Shown: one piece after another, positions 1-6,430 of the stretch
Position numbering within the stretch: the first letter of the stretch is position 1
Layout of the letters: every line of letters starts with the position of its first letter
NCBI RefSeq assembly: GCF_937880195.1
Contig: NZ_CALFLA010000084.1
Span: forward strand, 1 to 7,705
DNA: 7,705 bases
DNA from: an uncultured Blautia sp.
GTDB taxonomy: Bacteria > Bacillota > Clostridia > Lachnospirales > Lachnospiraceae
Direction: 5' to 3'
The notes under the pieces: model-generated
The model's database searches: none
Told to the model about the DNA's origin: nothing
The model's input: the letters and a program-made list of their open reading frames with translations, nothing else
Position numbers and translations under genes: made by a program

Positions 1-44
1 ATCATAGTCCTGTTGTCAAGAGTGTGCAGTATTTTTTTTGAGTG

Positions 45-254
45 CTATAGTTGGATATTAATGTCTGCAGCCAGTTTTTTCATGCAGGCATCTCCTGTAG
101 AAACAGTAATAAGAGCATTGGTATCTTCTGTTAAACTATTGTGAAAGGCGTCGGAGATTTCCCTAGAAGCCCGGCGCAGAAAATAAACCTTTATACACAG
201 TAAAAGGATAATAAAAAGCAGTATTCCAATAATCATGAACAGCAGATATTCCAT
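45..254 (-). pseudogene. N-terminal fragment of a sensor histidine kinase, interrupted after 69 codons
   Basis: The readable product is 69 residues: one strongly hydrophobic membrane segment (about residues 3-26), a basic stop-transfer patch (L26-R28) and a cytoplasmic linker with ASREI, DTNALI and MKKLAADINIQL. I recognise this from memory as the start of the single-TM kinases that accompany response regulator/ATPase/permease operons in Clostridia. In those, the linker leads into a HisKA domain with the phosphorylated histidine. Here a TAG at 45..47 ends translation before any HisKA or ATPase domain. Past the stop the same frame stays open to the window edge (44 bases); the other two frames both close. 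The start is supported by an AGAGGT box five bases upstream, and it begins 12 bases after the permease stop, so it is the last visible gene of the operon. Alternatives are a sequencing error or a genuine small membrane protein. The family call is fairly secure; pseudogene status is inferred. Confidence 0.6.
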
Positions 255-266
255 AAGTACCTCTTA

Positions 267-1043
267 TTATTTAATATCTTTTTTACTAAACAGCCAGCAG
301 CCTGTGACAGCTGTGCTGACGATCCAGATAAAATTACAGACAGAGGCGCGTATGGGATTCCATACTTCCCAGGCAGAAAGCTGAGCCGCCTGTCCGCAGG
401 GATTGAGATCATGAAGAAGGCCGTATAGGATACGCCGGAAGCCGTCAATATAATGGGGATTTAAAACTCCGTTTTTATATTCTGTCTGTACAAGGAACTG
501 ATGAGTGTGCAGGCTGAGAAAGAGCATGAAAAAAGCAATTCCCATGCACCAGATCACTGCGGTTATCCTGTTTTTGCATAAGAGAGTTATTACGCAGAAA
601 ATACAGCCGTATGCGGCGCTCATACCGATTCCGATCATAAAATATTTTATAAAGATGTTTATTTCCACATTGTTTTCAAAAAAGAAAATCCCTGCACAAA
701 GTGTAAAAAGACTGGAAATCACATAAACCAATATACATGCCGCGCAGCTTACCAGGATATGGGAAAACACAAAATCCCTGCGGTTTTCTGCTGCAAGCAG
801 CTTACTGCGGACAAAGCCGTCGCTGAAATCCGCACCTGTAAACACGCTTACAAAAGCTGCGGCGGTAACTCCATAAAAGCTTAATGGAAGAAATATCACC
901 CGGCTTAAAGGAACTGTGTAATCCATTGCAGTAGCCTGCATGACCATAAATCCAGAAGATAAAACAAGCATTGCTGCAATAAAAAGTCCAAACGCATGGG
1001 TTTTCCAAAGTCTGGAGAAGTTTGCATGGGTTAATCTATACAT
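267..1043 (-). CDS. ABC-2 type transporter permease (antimicrobial-peptide/bacitracin-type)
   Basis: This is a 258-residue integral membrane protein with about six hydrophobic segments (roughly 17-37, 48-70, 92-122, 130-156, 159-179 and 234-253) and a short cytoplasmic N-terminus. After the second helix it has the motif DFSDGFVRSKL (72-82), typical of ABC-2 permeases of the lantibiotic/bacitracin protection type. It presumably dimerises and pairs with the ATPase encoded just upstream, whose gene it overlaps by 8 bases, implying translational coupling. The chosen start is ATG at 1043, seven bases after an excellent AGGAGGT. A GTG at 1052 is in frame but lies within that ribosome binding site. 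The gene ends with tandem TAA codons, 12 bases before the kinase fragment. The substrate is not readable; a peptide antibiotic acting at the envelope is inferred from the linked two-component genes. Confidence 0.85.
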   Translation of the reverse strand: MYRLTHANFSRLWKTHAFGLFIAAMLVLSSGFMVMQATAMDYTVPLSRVIFLPLSFYGVTAAAFVSVFTGADFSDGFVRSKLLAAENRRDFVFSHILVSCAACILVYVISSLFTLCAGIFFFENNVEINIFIKYFMIGIGMSAAYGCIFCVITLLCKNRITAVIWCMGIAFFMLFLSLHTHQFLVQTEYKNGVLNPHYIDGFRRILYGLLHDLNPCGQAAQLSAWEVWNPIRASVCNFIWIVSTAVTGCWLFSKKDIK

Positions 1044-1950
1044 AAGAAGCACCTCCTACAAGGGAGAGATAATAGCTTTCCAGACTTTCATCTTTTTCTT
1101 TCAGGGACAGTACCTGACAGTTTTCTTCTGCCAGGGCCTGCGCCAGCCTGGTTATATTGATCTGGGCAAATATGTCAGCCGTAGTAGAGGAGAGGATTTT
1201 ATATTCGTGCCCCATGGCGTCAAGGACCCGGGCAAGTACGGCTGTGCTGCTTACTTCTATACGGATACATTTACGGCAGGCATTTTCAAGGTCTTTGGCG
1301 CTTAATTCTTTTATGAGCTGCCCCTTATCAATGATTCCATAATGTGTTGCCAGTCTGGAAAGCTCGTCCAGATTATGACTGGAAATCAAAAAAGTAATCT
1401 GTTTTTCCCGGTTCAGCCTCAGAATCAGTTCCCGCATTTCGATAATACCCTGGGGGTCAAGACCATTTACAGGCTCGTCAAGAATAAGAAAATCGGGATT
1501 ACCGGCCAAAGCAATGGCAATACCAAGGCGCTGTTTCATTCCAAGAGAAAAATGCTTTGCTTTTTTCTTCCCGGTATGTGAAAGTCCGGCCAGTTTTAAT
1601 AGATCCCTAATTCCGTCAAAAGAGGGAAGACCGAGAATAAGGTATTGTTGCTTCAGATTTTCTTCTGCTGTCATATCCATATAAATTGCAGGCGTTTCTA
1701 CCACAGCGCCTATGCGGCGGCGGGACTTGAAAATGCTTTGGCTGTCATTAGGGACGCCGTATAAGGTAAAGGAACCGGAAGTCGGTTTTTGAAGTCCGCA
1801 GATCAGGCGTATCAGAGTGGTTTTACCTGCTCCGTTTTTTCCCACAAATCCATAAATGGAGCCTTTGGGGACATTCATGGTAAGACTGTTTAAAGCCTGA
1901 AAGTGTTTATATGTTTTTGTTAGCTGGCAGGTTTGTAAAATATAGTCCAT
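1036..1950 (-). CDS. ABC transporter ATP-binding protein (BcrA/lantibiotic-protection type)
   Basis: This 304-residue cytoplasmic ATPase has all the canonical elements: Walker A GKNGAGKT (37-44), signature FSLGMKQR (134-141), Walker B FLILDEP with catalytic E159, D-loop VNGLDP (161-166) and switch histidine H192. The LSLGMKQRL-type signature and the roughly 90-residue C-terminal extension (about 215-304) after the ATPase core are typical of the BcrA/LanF-like importer-independent family. These work with small ABC-2 permeases to remove or detoxify peptide antibiotics at the membrane. The start at 1950 follows AAGGAGG with a nine-base gap. The gene is 70 bases downstream of the response regulator and has its own strong promoter in that gap; the permease overlaps its 3' end. 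No key residue is missing, so the ATPase should be functional. Family assignment is firm, substrate unknown. Confidence 0.9.
   Translation of the reverse strand: MDYILQTCQLTKTYKHFQALNSLTMNVPKGSIYGFVGKNGAGKTTLIRLICGLQKPTSGSFTLYGVPNDSQSIFKSRRRIGAVVETPAIYMDMTAEENLKQQYLILGLPSFDGIRDLLKLAGLSHTGKKKAKHFSLGMKQRLGIAIALAGNPDFLILDEPVNGLDPQGIIEMRELILRLNREKQITFLISSHNLDELSRLATHYGIIDKGQLIKELSAKDLENACRKCIRIEVSSTAVLARVLDAMGHEYKILSSTTADIFAQINITRLAQALAEENCQVLSLKEKDESLESYYLSLVGGASYV
1051..1057 (-). promoter_or_regulatory. Ribosome binding site that fixes the permease start
   Basis: The minus strand reads AGGAGGT here, followed by seven bases and then ATG at 1043. The upstream in-frame GTG at 1052 shares bases with this site and has no separate one, so the ATG is the likely initiation codon. 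The site lies within the 3' end of the ATPase gene, consistent with coupled translation. Confidence 0.8.
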
Positions 1951-1983
1951 AAGGTGTTTCCTCCTTCGATGACTTTAGTTTTC

Positions 1984-2012
1984 GTTATACTAGTATACAA
2001 AACAAAAGTCAA
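1984..2012 (-). promoter_or_regulatory. Sigma-A-type promoter for the ATPase-permease-kinase genes
   Basis: On the minus strand a -35 TTGACT (2012..2007) is separated by exactly 17 bases from a -10 TATAAC (1989..1984). Transcription would start near 1977, giving a leader of about 27 bases before the ATG at 1950. The promoter sits directly after the regulator's stop codon, so the transporter genes can be transcribed separately from the regulator. It is overlapped by a palindrome and by a TGAC repeat array, both listed separately. Confidence 0.75.
1986..1997. promoter_or_regulatory. Perfect 12-bp palindrome over the -10, candidate operator
   Basis: TATACTAGTATA is a perfect self-complementary sequence and overlaps four bases of the -10 hexamer and the adjoining spacer. 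A dimeric repressor bound here would block RNA polymerase. It resembles the TACTA/TAGTA operators known for YtrA-type GntR repressors of ABC transporters, but no such regulator is encoded in the window. Part of the symmetry comes from the TA-rich -10, so this is a moderate-confidence site. Confidence 0.4.
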
Positions 2013-2048
2013 GAAAGCGGTCAGGAAAACGTCAAGATTTCGTCAGAA
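2008..2048 (-). promoter_or_regulatory. Four helically phased TGAC boxes, candidate response-regulator binding array
   Basis: Reading the minus strand, TGAC occurs at 2045..2042, 2034..2031, 2023..2020 and 2011..2008, with start-to-start spacing of 11, 11 and 12 bases. Each is preceded by a pyrimidine-rich triplet, giving the units TTCTGAC, TCTTGAC, TCCTGAC and TCTTGAC. Direct repeats at about one helical turn are the known binding format for OmpR/PhoB-family regulators, and the proximal repeat coincides with the -35, as in PhoB-type promoters. The distal repeats lie in the codons for the regulator's non-conserved C-terminal tail. Binding is inferred. Confidence 0.5.
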
Positions 2049-2713
2049 TTCTGGCTGGCCAGTTTAAAGCCTATTCCCCATACGGTTTCTATGTAATCCA
2101 CACCGCTGATATCCTGCATTTTTTTGCGAAGGTTACTGATATGCTGTTTCAGGGAACGTTCTGTACAGTCCGGGGTGTCTGCGCTGATTCGGTCCAGAAG
2201 AACGCTTTTTGAAATAACCTGATTGGGGTTCTGCATTAATAGTTTTAAAATGGCAAATTCTGTTCTGGTAAGTTTTACCGGCTGTCCCTGCACTGTTAAG
2301 GAGAGGGATTCTGGATCAAGAGCCAGATCGCCTGTCAAAAGAATGCTTTTGTCTCCCGGTGTTTTTGGTTTGCGGAGCTGAACAGCAATGCGTGCAAGGA
2401 GCTCTCTGGTGTCAAAGGGTTTGGTAATGTAATCGGCTGCGCCGCCAAGAAGGAGCTCTACTTTGTCCTGCACATCTGCTTTTGCACTGAGAATAATGAC
2501 GGGAATATCCTTAATATGAGGCAGGACTTCCTCACCGGACAAACCGGGAAGCATGAGATCAAGAAGAACCAGATTCGGTTTTTTCTGTGAAAGGAGATAC
2601 AGGGCTTCTGTGCCTGAATATGCTCGCAGGACAGCATATCCTTCCCGCGATAGAACTTCCGTCAGCATATCTCCTATGGGAATATCGTCATCTATAACTG
2701 CGATTATCTTCAT
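2021..2713 (-). CDS. OmpR/PhoB-family DNA-binding response regulator
   Basis: This 230-residue protein has a receiver domain (about 1-115) with acidic pocket D8-D10, phospho-acceptor D52 in LLDLMLPG, conserved S76 and K98 in the TKPF motif. A winged-helix output domain (about 123-218) follows, with a recognition helix near 184-199 and the terminal hairpin YIETVWGIGFKL. All phosphorylation residues are present, so it should be switchable by a partner kinase. The adjacent kinase gene appears interrupted, so it may depend on another phosphodonor. The last 12 residues (219-230) extend beyond the conserved fold and overlap the TGAC repeats in the DNA. The start at 2713 follows a GAGGA box. The gene begins 50 bases after the exporter gene without a visible terminator or convincing promoter, so some transcription may come from upstream. 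Its likely target is the ATPase-permease promoter directly downstream. Confidence 0.93.
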   Translation of the reverse strand: MKIIAVIDDDIPIGDMLTEVLSREGYAVLRAYSGTEALYLLSQKKPNLVLLDLMLPGLSGEEVLPHIKDIPVIILSAKADVQDKVELLLGGAADYITKPFDTRELLARIAVQLRKPKTPGDKSILLTGDLALDPESLSLTVQGQPVKLTRTEFAILKLLMQNPNQVISKSVLLDRISADTPDCTERSLKQHISNLRKKMQDISGVDYIETVWGIGFKLASQNSDEILTFS

Positions 2714-2763
2714 AATTCGTCCTCATTGTAACTGAAAATCTTTATAAACAGGATTCCATGTTT

Positions 2764-4530
2764 TTATTCGGAACACGCTTCCTCCTGAACAAACTGGCTG
2801 TTATACAGCCTCTCATAGAATCCGCCCTTTTCCATAAGCTGCTCATGAGTTCCCTGTTCGATAATGTTTCCATCTTTCATAACCAGGATCTCGTCTGCAT
2901 TTCGGATCGTGGACAGTCTGTGGGCAACAACAAAGCTGGTCCGTCCCTGCATCAGCCGATCAAAGGCCTCCTGGATCAGAAGCTCTGTTCTGGTGTCAAT
3001 GCTGGAGGTTGCTTCATCTAGAATCAGCATTGGAGGCAGACAGAGCATGACTCTTGTAATGCAAAGGAGCTGGCGCTGCCCCAGACTCAGGCTGTCTTCC
3101 CGGATCTTAGTGTCAAGTCCATTTGGAAGACGACGGATAAATTCCCAGCTATGGGACATTTTGGCAGCTTCTATGATTTCGGTATCTGTGGCGTCAGGCT
3201 TTCCGATATTGATGTTTTCCCGGACAGTGCCGTTTTTGATCCAGGTATCCTGCAGCACCATTCCAAAGCTTTTCCGAAGAGAGTGACGGGAAACATCTGT
3301 TACAGCAGTTCCGTCTATGGAGATTCTGCCTGAATTTACATCATAGAAACGCATTAGAAGATTGATAAAGGTTGTTTTTCCACAGCCCGTAGGACCTACA
3401 AGGGCAATCCGCTTTCCTGGTGCGGCGTCCAGGGTAAAATCTTCGATCAAAGGCTTATTGGGAGTGTAGGAAAAAGAGACATGATCGATTTTTACATTGC
3501 CCTGTACAGTTTCCAGTTTTTTTTCTGGAGAAGGTGTTTCCGGCTCTTCTTCCAGAAATGCAAAGATCCTGGAGGCGCAGGCAAGCGCGTTTTGAAGCTC
3601 AGTGATAACGCCGCTGATATCATTAAAGGGCTTCATGTACTGGTTGGCATAGGCCAGCATAACAGAAAGTCCTCCTACAGTCAGCGCACCCATAGGGATC
3701 AGAAAAGCTCCGGCAAGAGCCACTCCTGCATAAATGATATTATTGACAAAGCGTGTGGAGGGATTGGTAAGACTGCTGTAAAAGACTGCCTTCTGACTTG
3801 CCTCCTTCAGTTCTTCGTTGATAGCTGCAAAACGCTGGGAAGCCCTTTCTTCATATCCAAAAGCCTGAACTGTCTTCTGGCTGCCGATCATTTCCTCAAT
3901 CAGGGCAGTTTGCAGCCCTCTTGCCCCGCTCTGCTTCTGGAACATCTGGAAGGAGTGGGTGGAGATATATTTGGCTACAAAAAAACTAAGAGGCGTCAGC
4001 AGGATCACCAGAACAGTGATGATCACATTTTTGGAAAGCATAAAAATAAGGGTTCCGATAATCGTGACAATTCCAGAAAATAGCTGGGTAAATCCAAGAA
4101 GAAGGCCGTCGGAGAGAATGTCTGCATCTGCAACTACCCGGCTGATGATGTCTCCGGTACTGTGACTGTCCAGATAGGAAAGGGGAAGTACCTGAATATG
4201 GCGTATTGCTTTTGAGCGGATATCCTGTACGGTGCGGTAGGCCATACGGTTGTTGATCAGGCTCAGGATCCAGGACGCAGCGCTGGAAAGGATTACAATA
4301 AACAGGATTTTTTTAAGGAAATACCACATCCTTCCAAAATCCACCTGTCCCTTTGCCACGATTTCGTCAATAGCGTTTCCAAAAAGAATAGGTACGTAGA
4401 GCTGCAGCAGAACAGAAACGGCTGCAAGCATTACGCTTATCATCAGGAGAAAACGGTATCTGCCGATAAAGCGGAGCACCTTTTTGAAGGTGTCCATGCT
4501 TCCTGTGTTATGGGATTTGATCCGGCTCAT
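2764..4530 (-). CDS. Heterodimeric ABC multidrug exporter, subunit with the catalytically complete nucleotide-binding domain
   Basis: This is a 588-residue half-transporter: an N-terminal exporter-type membrane domain (about 25-320, six helices) followed by a nucleotide-binding domain. The latter has Walker A GPTGCGKT (379-386), Q-loop Q427, Walker B MLILDE with catalytic E506 and switch H537. Its signature is LSLGQ (481-485), deviating from LSGGQ at the third position. In heterodimeric exporters such as BmrCD, LmrCD and TM287/288, the subunit with an intact Glu and His pairs with a degenerate partner, and the altered signature serves the degenerate site. This fits exactly with the gene upstream. 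The start ATG overlaps the partner's stop in an ATGA junction, with AAAGGAGG seven bases ahead, giving coupled 1:1 synthesis. It is probably a plasma-membrane drug/proton-independent, ATP-driven exporter; the substrate cannot be read. Confidence 0.93.
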   Translation of the reverse strand: MSRIKSHNTGSMDTFKKVLRFIGRYRFLLMISVMLAAVSVLLQLYVPILFGNAIDEIVAKGQVDFGRMWYFLKKILFIVILSSAASWILSLINNRMAYRTVQDIRSKAIRHIQVLPLSYLDSHSTGDIISRVVADADILSDGLLLGFTQLFSGIVTIIGTLIFMLSKNVIITVLVILLTPLSFFVAKYISTHSFQMFQKQSGARGLQTALIEEMIGSQKTVQAFGYEERASQRFAAINEELKEASQKAVFYSSLTNPSTRFVNNIIYAGVALAGAFLIPMGALTVGGLSVMLAYANQYMKPFNDISGVITELQNALACASRIFAFLEEEPETPSPEKKLETVQGNVKIDHVSFSYTPNKPLIEDFTLDAAPGKRIALVGPTGCGKTTFINLLMRFYDVNSGRISIDGTAVTDVSRHSLRKSFGMVLQDTWIKNGTVRENINIGKPDATDTEIIEAAKMSHSWEFIRRLPNGLDTKIREDSLSLGQRQLLCITRVMLCLPPMLILDEATSSIDTRTELLIQEAFDRLMQGRTSFVVAHRLSTIRNADEILVMKDGNIIEQGTHEQLMEKGGFYERLYNSQFVQEEACSE

Positions 4531-6299
4531 ACAGTAGCCTCCTTTCCGTTATTTATAAGATGTGTCTGCTGAAAACGGGTCTTTTCTTCAGGAAACTGAG
4601 AGAAAAAGATTTCCCGGTATGTGGAACAGCTGTTCAAAAGCTCCTGGTGTGTTCCGCAGCCGGAGAGGATTCCGTCATCCAGAACAAGGATCTTGTCAGC
4701 CTGCCGGATGCTGGATGCTCTCTGAGAAACAAGAAAGACAGTAATCTTTCCTTTCAGACCATGAAGTTCTTTTCGAAGGGCGGCGTCTGTGGCAAAGTCC
4801 AGTGCGCTGGCGCTGTCGTCCAGGATCAAAATCTCAGGTTTTTTCACAAGGGCTCTGGCAATGGTAAGTCTCTGGCGCTGACCGCCGGAAAGATTTTTGC
4901 CGTTTTGTTCCAGAACAAAATCTAGACCGCCTTCTTTTTTTTCTACAATTTCTTTTGCCTGGGCAATGGATAAGGCTTCCCATATTTCAGAATCAGAAGC
5001 CGTTTCACATCCAAGTTTCATATTTTCGCGGATGGTTCCCTTAAAAAGAGCGGCTTTTTGCGGAACTACGCCGATTTTGCTTCGAAGATCAGACCGGGGA
5101 TAATTACAGATATTTTGTCCGTCAAGAAGCACTTTTCCTTCAGTTGCGTCATAGAATCTGGCAATCAGGTTTATCAGTGTGGTTTTGCCGCTTCCTGTTC
5201 CTCCGATAATACCTACAGTCTGGCCTTTTTCAGCAGAAAAGCTGATATGGGAAAGGCTGGGAGCGCCTGTATCTGCATAGGAAAAGGTTACATTCTGAAA
5301 ACTCACTGCCTGACTGGAAGGAGAAGCCTTTACTGTTTCATCTACATAATTCATGGAAGAAGTCGTATGCAGAATATCCGCTACACGTCCTGCACAGGCT
5401 GCCGCCTTATTAAAGGTAATGATAAGGGAGGCCAGCTTGATCAGTTCAATGATCATCTGAGCCATGTAGTTATAAAGGGCAACCACCTCGCCTTGCTGCA
5501 TACTGCCTGTATTTACCTGTATTCCGGCGCTGCTGATAAGGAAAACAGTGGCAAGATTGATCAGTACGTAAGTTGCAGGATTAAGAAGAGCGGACAGCCT
5601 GCCTACCAGTTCATTAAGGCGGGTAAGGGCAAGGCTGCTTTTGTCAAATTCCTCCACAGCTTCTTTTTCACGGCAGAAAGCGCGAATCACGCGGACTCCG
5701 GTAAGGTTTTCTCTGGTAAGACCAGTCACCCGGTCAAGTTTTTTCTGTACTTTTCCATAAAGAGGAATGCTTTTGTACATAATGGCAAAGACCACAAGGA
5801 AAAGTATGGGAATGGCGGCGGCAAAGATCAGAGCGCAGCGCAGGTTAATGGTAAATGCCATAACCATGGAGCCAAGAACAATGAACGGGCTTCTAAGAAG
5901 GAGACGAAGGCCCATGTTTACTCCATTCTGCACCTGATTGATGTCGCCAGTAAGACGGGTGATCAATGTGTCGGTTCCGAGACGGTCCAGCTCTGTGTAG
6001 GAAAATTTCTGAACATGGTCAAACACTGCCTGACGAAGCTCGCAGGCAAATCCGGCGCTGGCTTTTGCGGCAAAATACTGTGCCGTGATGCTGACAGTCA
6101 GTCCGGCAGCTGCCATAAGGATCAGAAGAAAGAAATTCTGCACAATAACACCCCTGTTATTTTGGGCAATTCCCACATCGATCATGCGGGCGATCACAAC
6201 AGGAACAAGAAGGTCAAACACCACTTCAAGAAACTTGAAAAAGGGAGCCAGAATGCTTTCTTTTTTGTAATTTTTTAAGTAGATCGAAAGAGATCTCAT
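4527..6299 (-). CDS. Heterodimeric ABC multidrug exporter, subunit with the degenerate nucleotide-binding domain
   Basis: This is a 590-residue half-transporter counted from ATG at 6299. The membrane domain (about 10-305) carries six helices. The nucleotide-binding domain has Walker A GGTGSGKT (366-373), Q-loop Q415 and a perfect LSGGQ signature (470-474). The catalytic position after Walker B is Asp (LILDD, D495) instead of Glu, and the switch histidine is replaced by Gln (Q526 in SQRAS). These two substitutions are the known hallmark of the non-hydrolytic site subunit in heterodimeric exporters, while its intact LSGGQ completes the active site of the partner. An upstream in-frame ATG at 6314 has no ribosome binding site and overlaps the GGAGG that serves 6299, so the shorter start is preferred. 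It is the first gene of the minus-strand block, driven from the divergent region at 6300-6430. Confidence 0.92.
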   Translation of the reverse strand: MRSLSIYLKNYKKESILAPFFKFLEVVFDLLVPVVIARMIDVGIAQNNRGVIVQNFFLLILMAAAGLTVSITAQYFAAKASAGFACELRQAVFDHVQKFSYTELDRLGTDTLITRLTGDINQVQNGVNMGLRLLLRSPFIVLGSMVMAFTINLRCALIFAAAIPILFLVVFAIMYKSIPLYGKVQKKLDRVTGLTRENLTGVRVIRAFCREKEAVEEFDKSSLALTRLNELVGRLSALLNPATYVLINLATVFLISSAGIQVNTGSMQQGEVVALYNYMAQMIIELIKLASLIITFNKAAACAGRVADILHTTSSMNYVDETVKASPSSQAVSFQNVTFSYADTGAPSLSHISFSAEKGQTVGIIGGTGSGKTTLINLIARFYDATEGKVLLDGQNICNYPRSDLRSKIGVVPQKAALFKGTIRENMKLGCETASDSEIWEALSIAQAKEIVEKKEGGLDFVLEQNGKNLSGGQRQRLTIARALVKKPEILILDDSASALDFATDAALRKELHGLKGKITVFLVSQRASSIRQADKILVLDDGILSGCGTHQELLNSCSTYREIFFSQFPEEKTRFQQTHLINNGKEATV

Positions 6300-6307
6300 A
6301 TATACTT

Positions 6308-6312
6308 CCTCC
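6308..6312 (-). promoter_or_regulatory. Ribosome binding site that fixes the exporter start at 6299
   Basis: The minus strand reads GGAGG at 6312..6308, eight bases before ATG at 6299. The alternative ATG at 6314 shares its last base with this site, and only an AT-rich sequence without a purine box precedes it. Starting at 6299 gives an N-terminus MRSLSIYLKNYK, which resembles the usual short lead-in of such half-transporters. Confidence 0.8.
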
Positions 6313-6324
6313 ATTGATAAGATA

Positions 6325-6357
6325 GTTGTTACTGCTCACTGTGTTCATAGTAACAAC
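6325..6357. repeat. Inverted repeat with 9-bp perfect arms, candidate operator or leader hairpin
   Basis: GTTGTTACT (6325-6333) and AGTAACAAC (6349-6357) are exact reverse complements separated by 15 bases. The right arm ends two bases before the plus-strand -35, and the whole repeat lies in the predicted untranslated leader of the exporter mRNA. A dimeric or tetrameric regulator bound here could control both directions. As RNA it could form a 9-bp stem with a 15-base loop, but no U-tract follows, so it is not a terminator. The arms differ from the operator found in front of marR. Confidence 0.5.
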
Positions 6358-6358
6358 A

Positions 6359-6388
6359 TTGACATACCTTATTATACTCCTGTAAAAT
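6359..6388 (+). promoter_or_regulatory. Promoter of the cysteine-cluster gene
   Basis: A consensus -35 TTGACA (6359-6364) is followed after 18 bases by TAAAAT (6383-6388). Transcription would start near 6395, giving a leader of about 36 bases. The opposing exporter -10 lies inside this promoter's spacer, so the two promoters compete for the same DNA. Confidence 0.6.
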
Positions 6389-6399
6389 AAGATAAAAAA
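6371..6399 (-). promoter_or_regulatory. Predicted promoter of the exporter operon (good -10, poor -35)
   Basis: The minus strand carries a perfect TATAAT at 6376..6371. The -35 region 17 bases upstream is only a T-run (6399..6394), so the promoter would be weak or require an activator. A start near 6364 would give a leader of about 65 bases containing the inverted repeat. It is the best candidate in the gap, but evidence rests on the -10 alone. Confidence 0.4.
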
Positions 6400-6430
6400 G
6401 AAAAAAATAATCTGAAAAGGAGTATCTGTA

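Noticed and set aside
1044..1052. Upstream GTG start for the permease
   Set aside because: The GTG shares bases with the AGGAGGT that serves the ATG at 1043 and has no ribosome binding site of its own.
2714..2763. Possible promoter for the response regulator (TACAAT near the start)
   Set aside because: The -10-like hexamer is only 11 bases from the ATG, would place the transcript start inside the ribosome binding site, and has no acceptable -35. No clear terminator hairpin is present either.
3481..4083. Plus-strand open frame of 200 codons antisense to the second exporter gene
   Set aside because: It is entirely within a real gene on the other strand and shows no family motif, so it is a coding shadow.
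5058..6278. Long plus-strand open frame (406 codons) antisense to the exporter gene
   Set aside because: It lies wholly opposite a well-supported ABC gene, has no recognisable domain, and is rich in Lys, Ser, His and Cys as expected for a shadow frame. No ribosome binding site was seen.
6300..6314. Upstream ATG start adding five residues to the exporter subunit
   Set aside because: It overlaps the GGAGG used by the ATG at 6299, and no purine-rich box precedes it.
6325..6357. Inverted repeat as a transcription terminator or attenuator
   Set aside because: The stem is AT-rich with a 15-base loop, and neither strand has a U-tract directly after it, so an operator role is more plausible.
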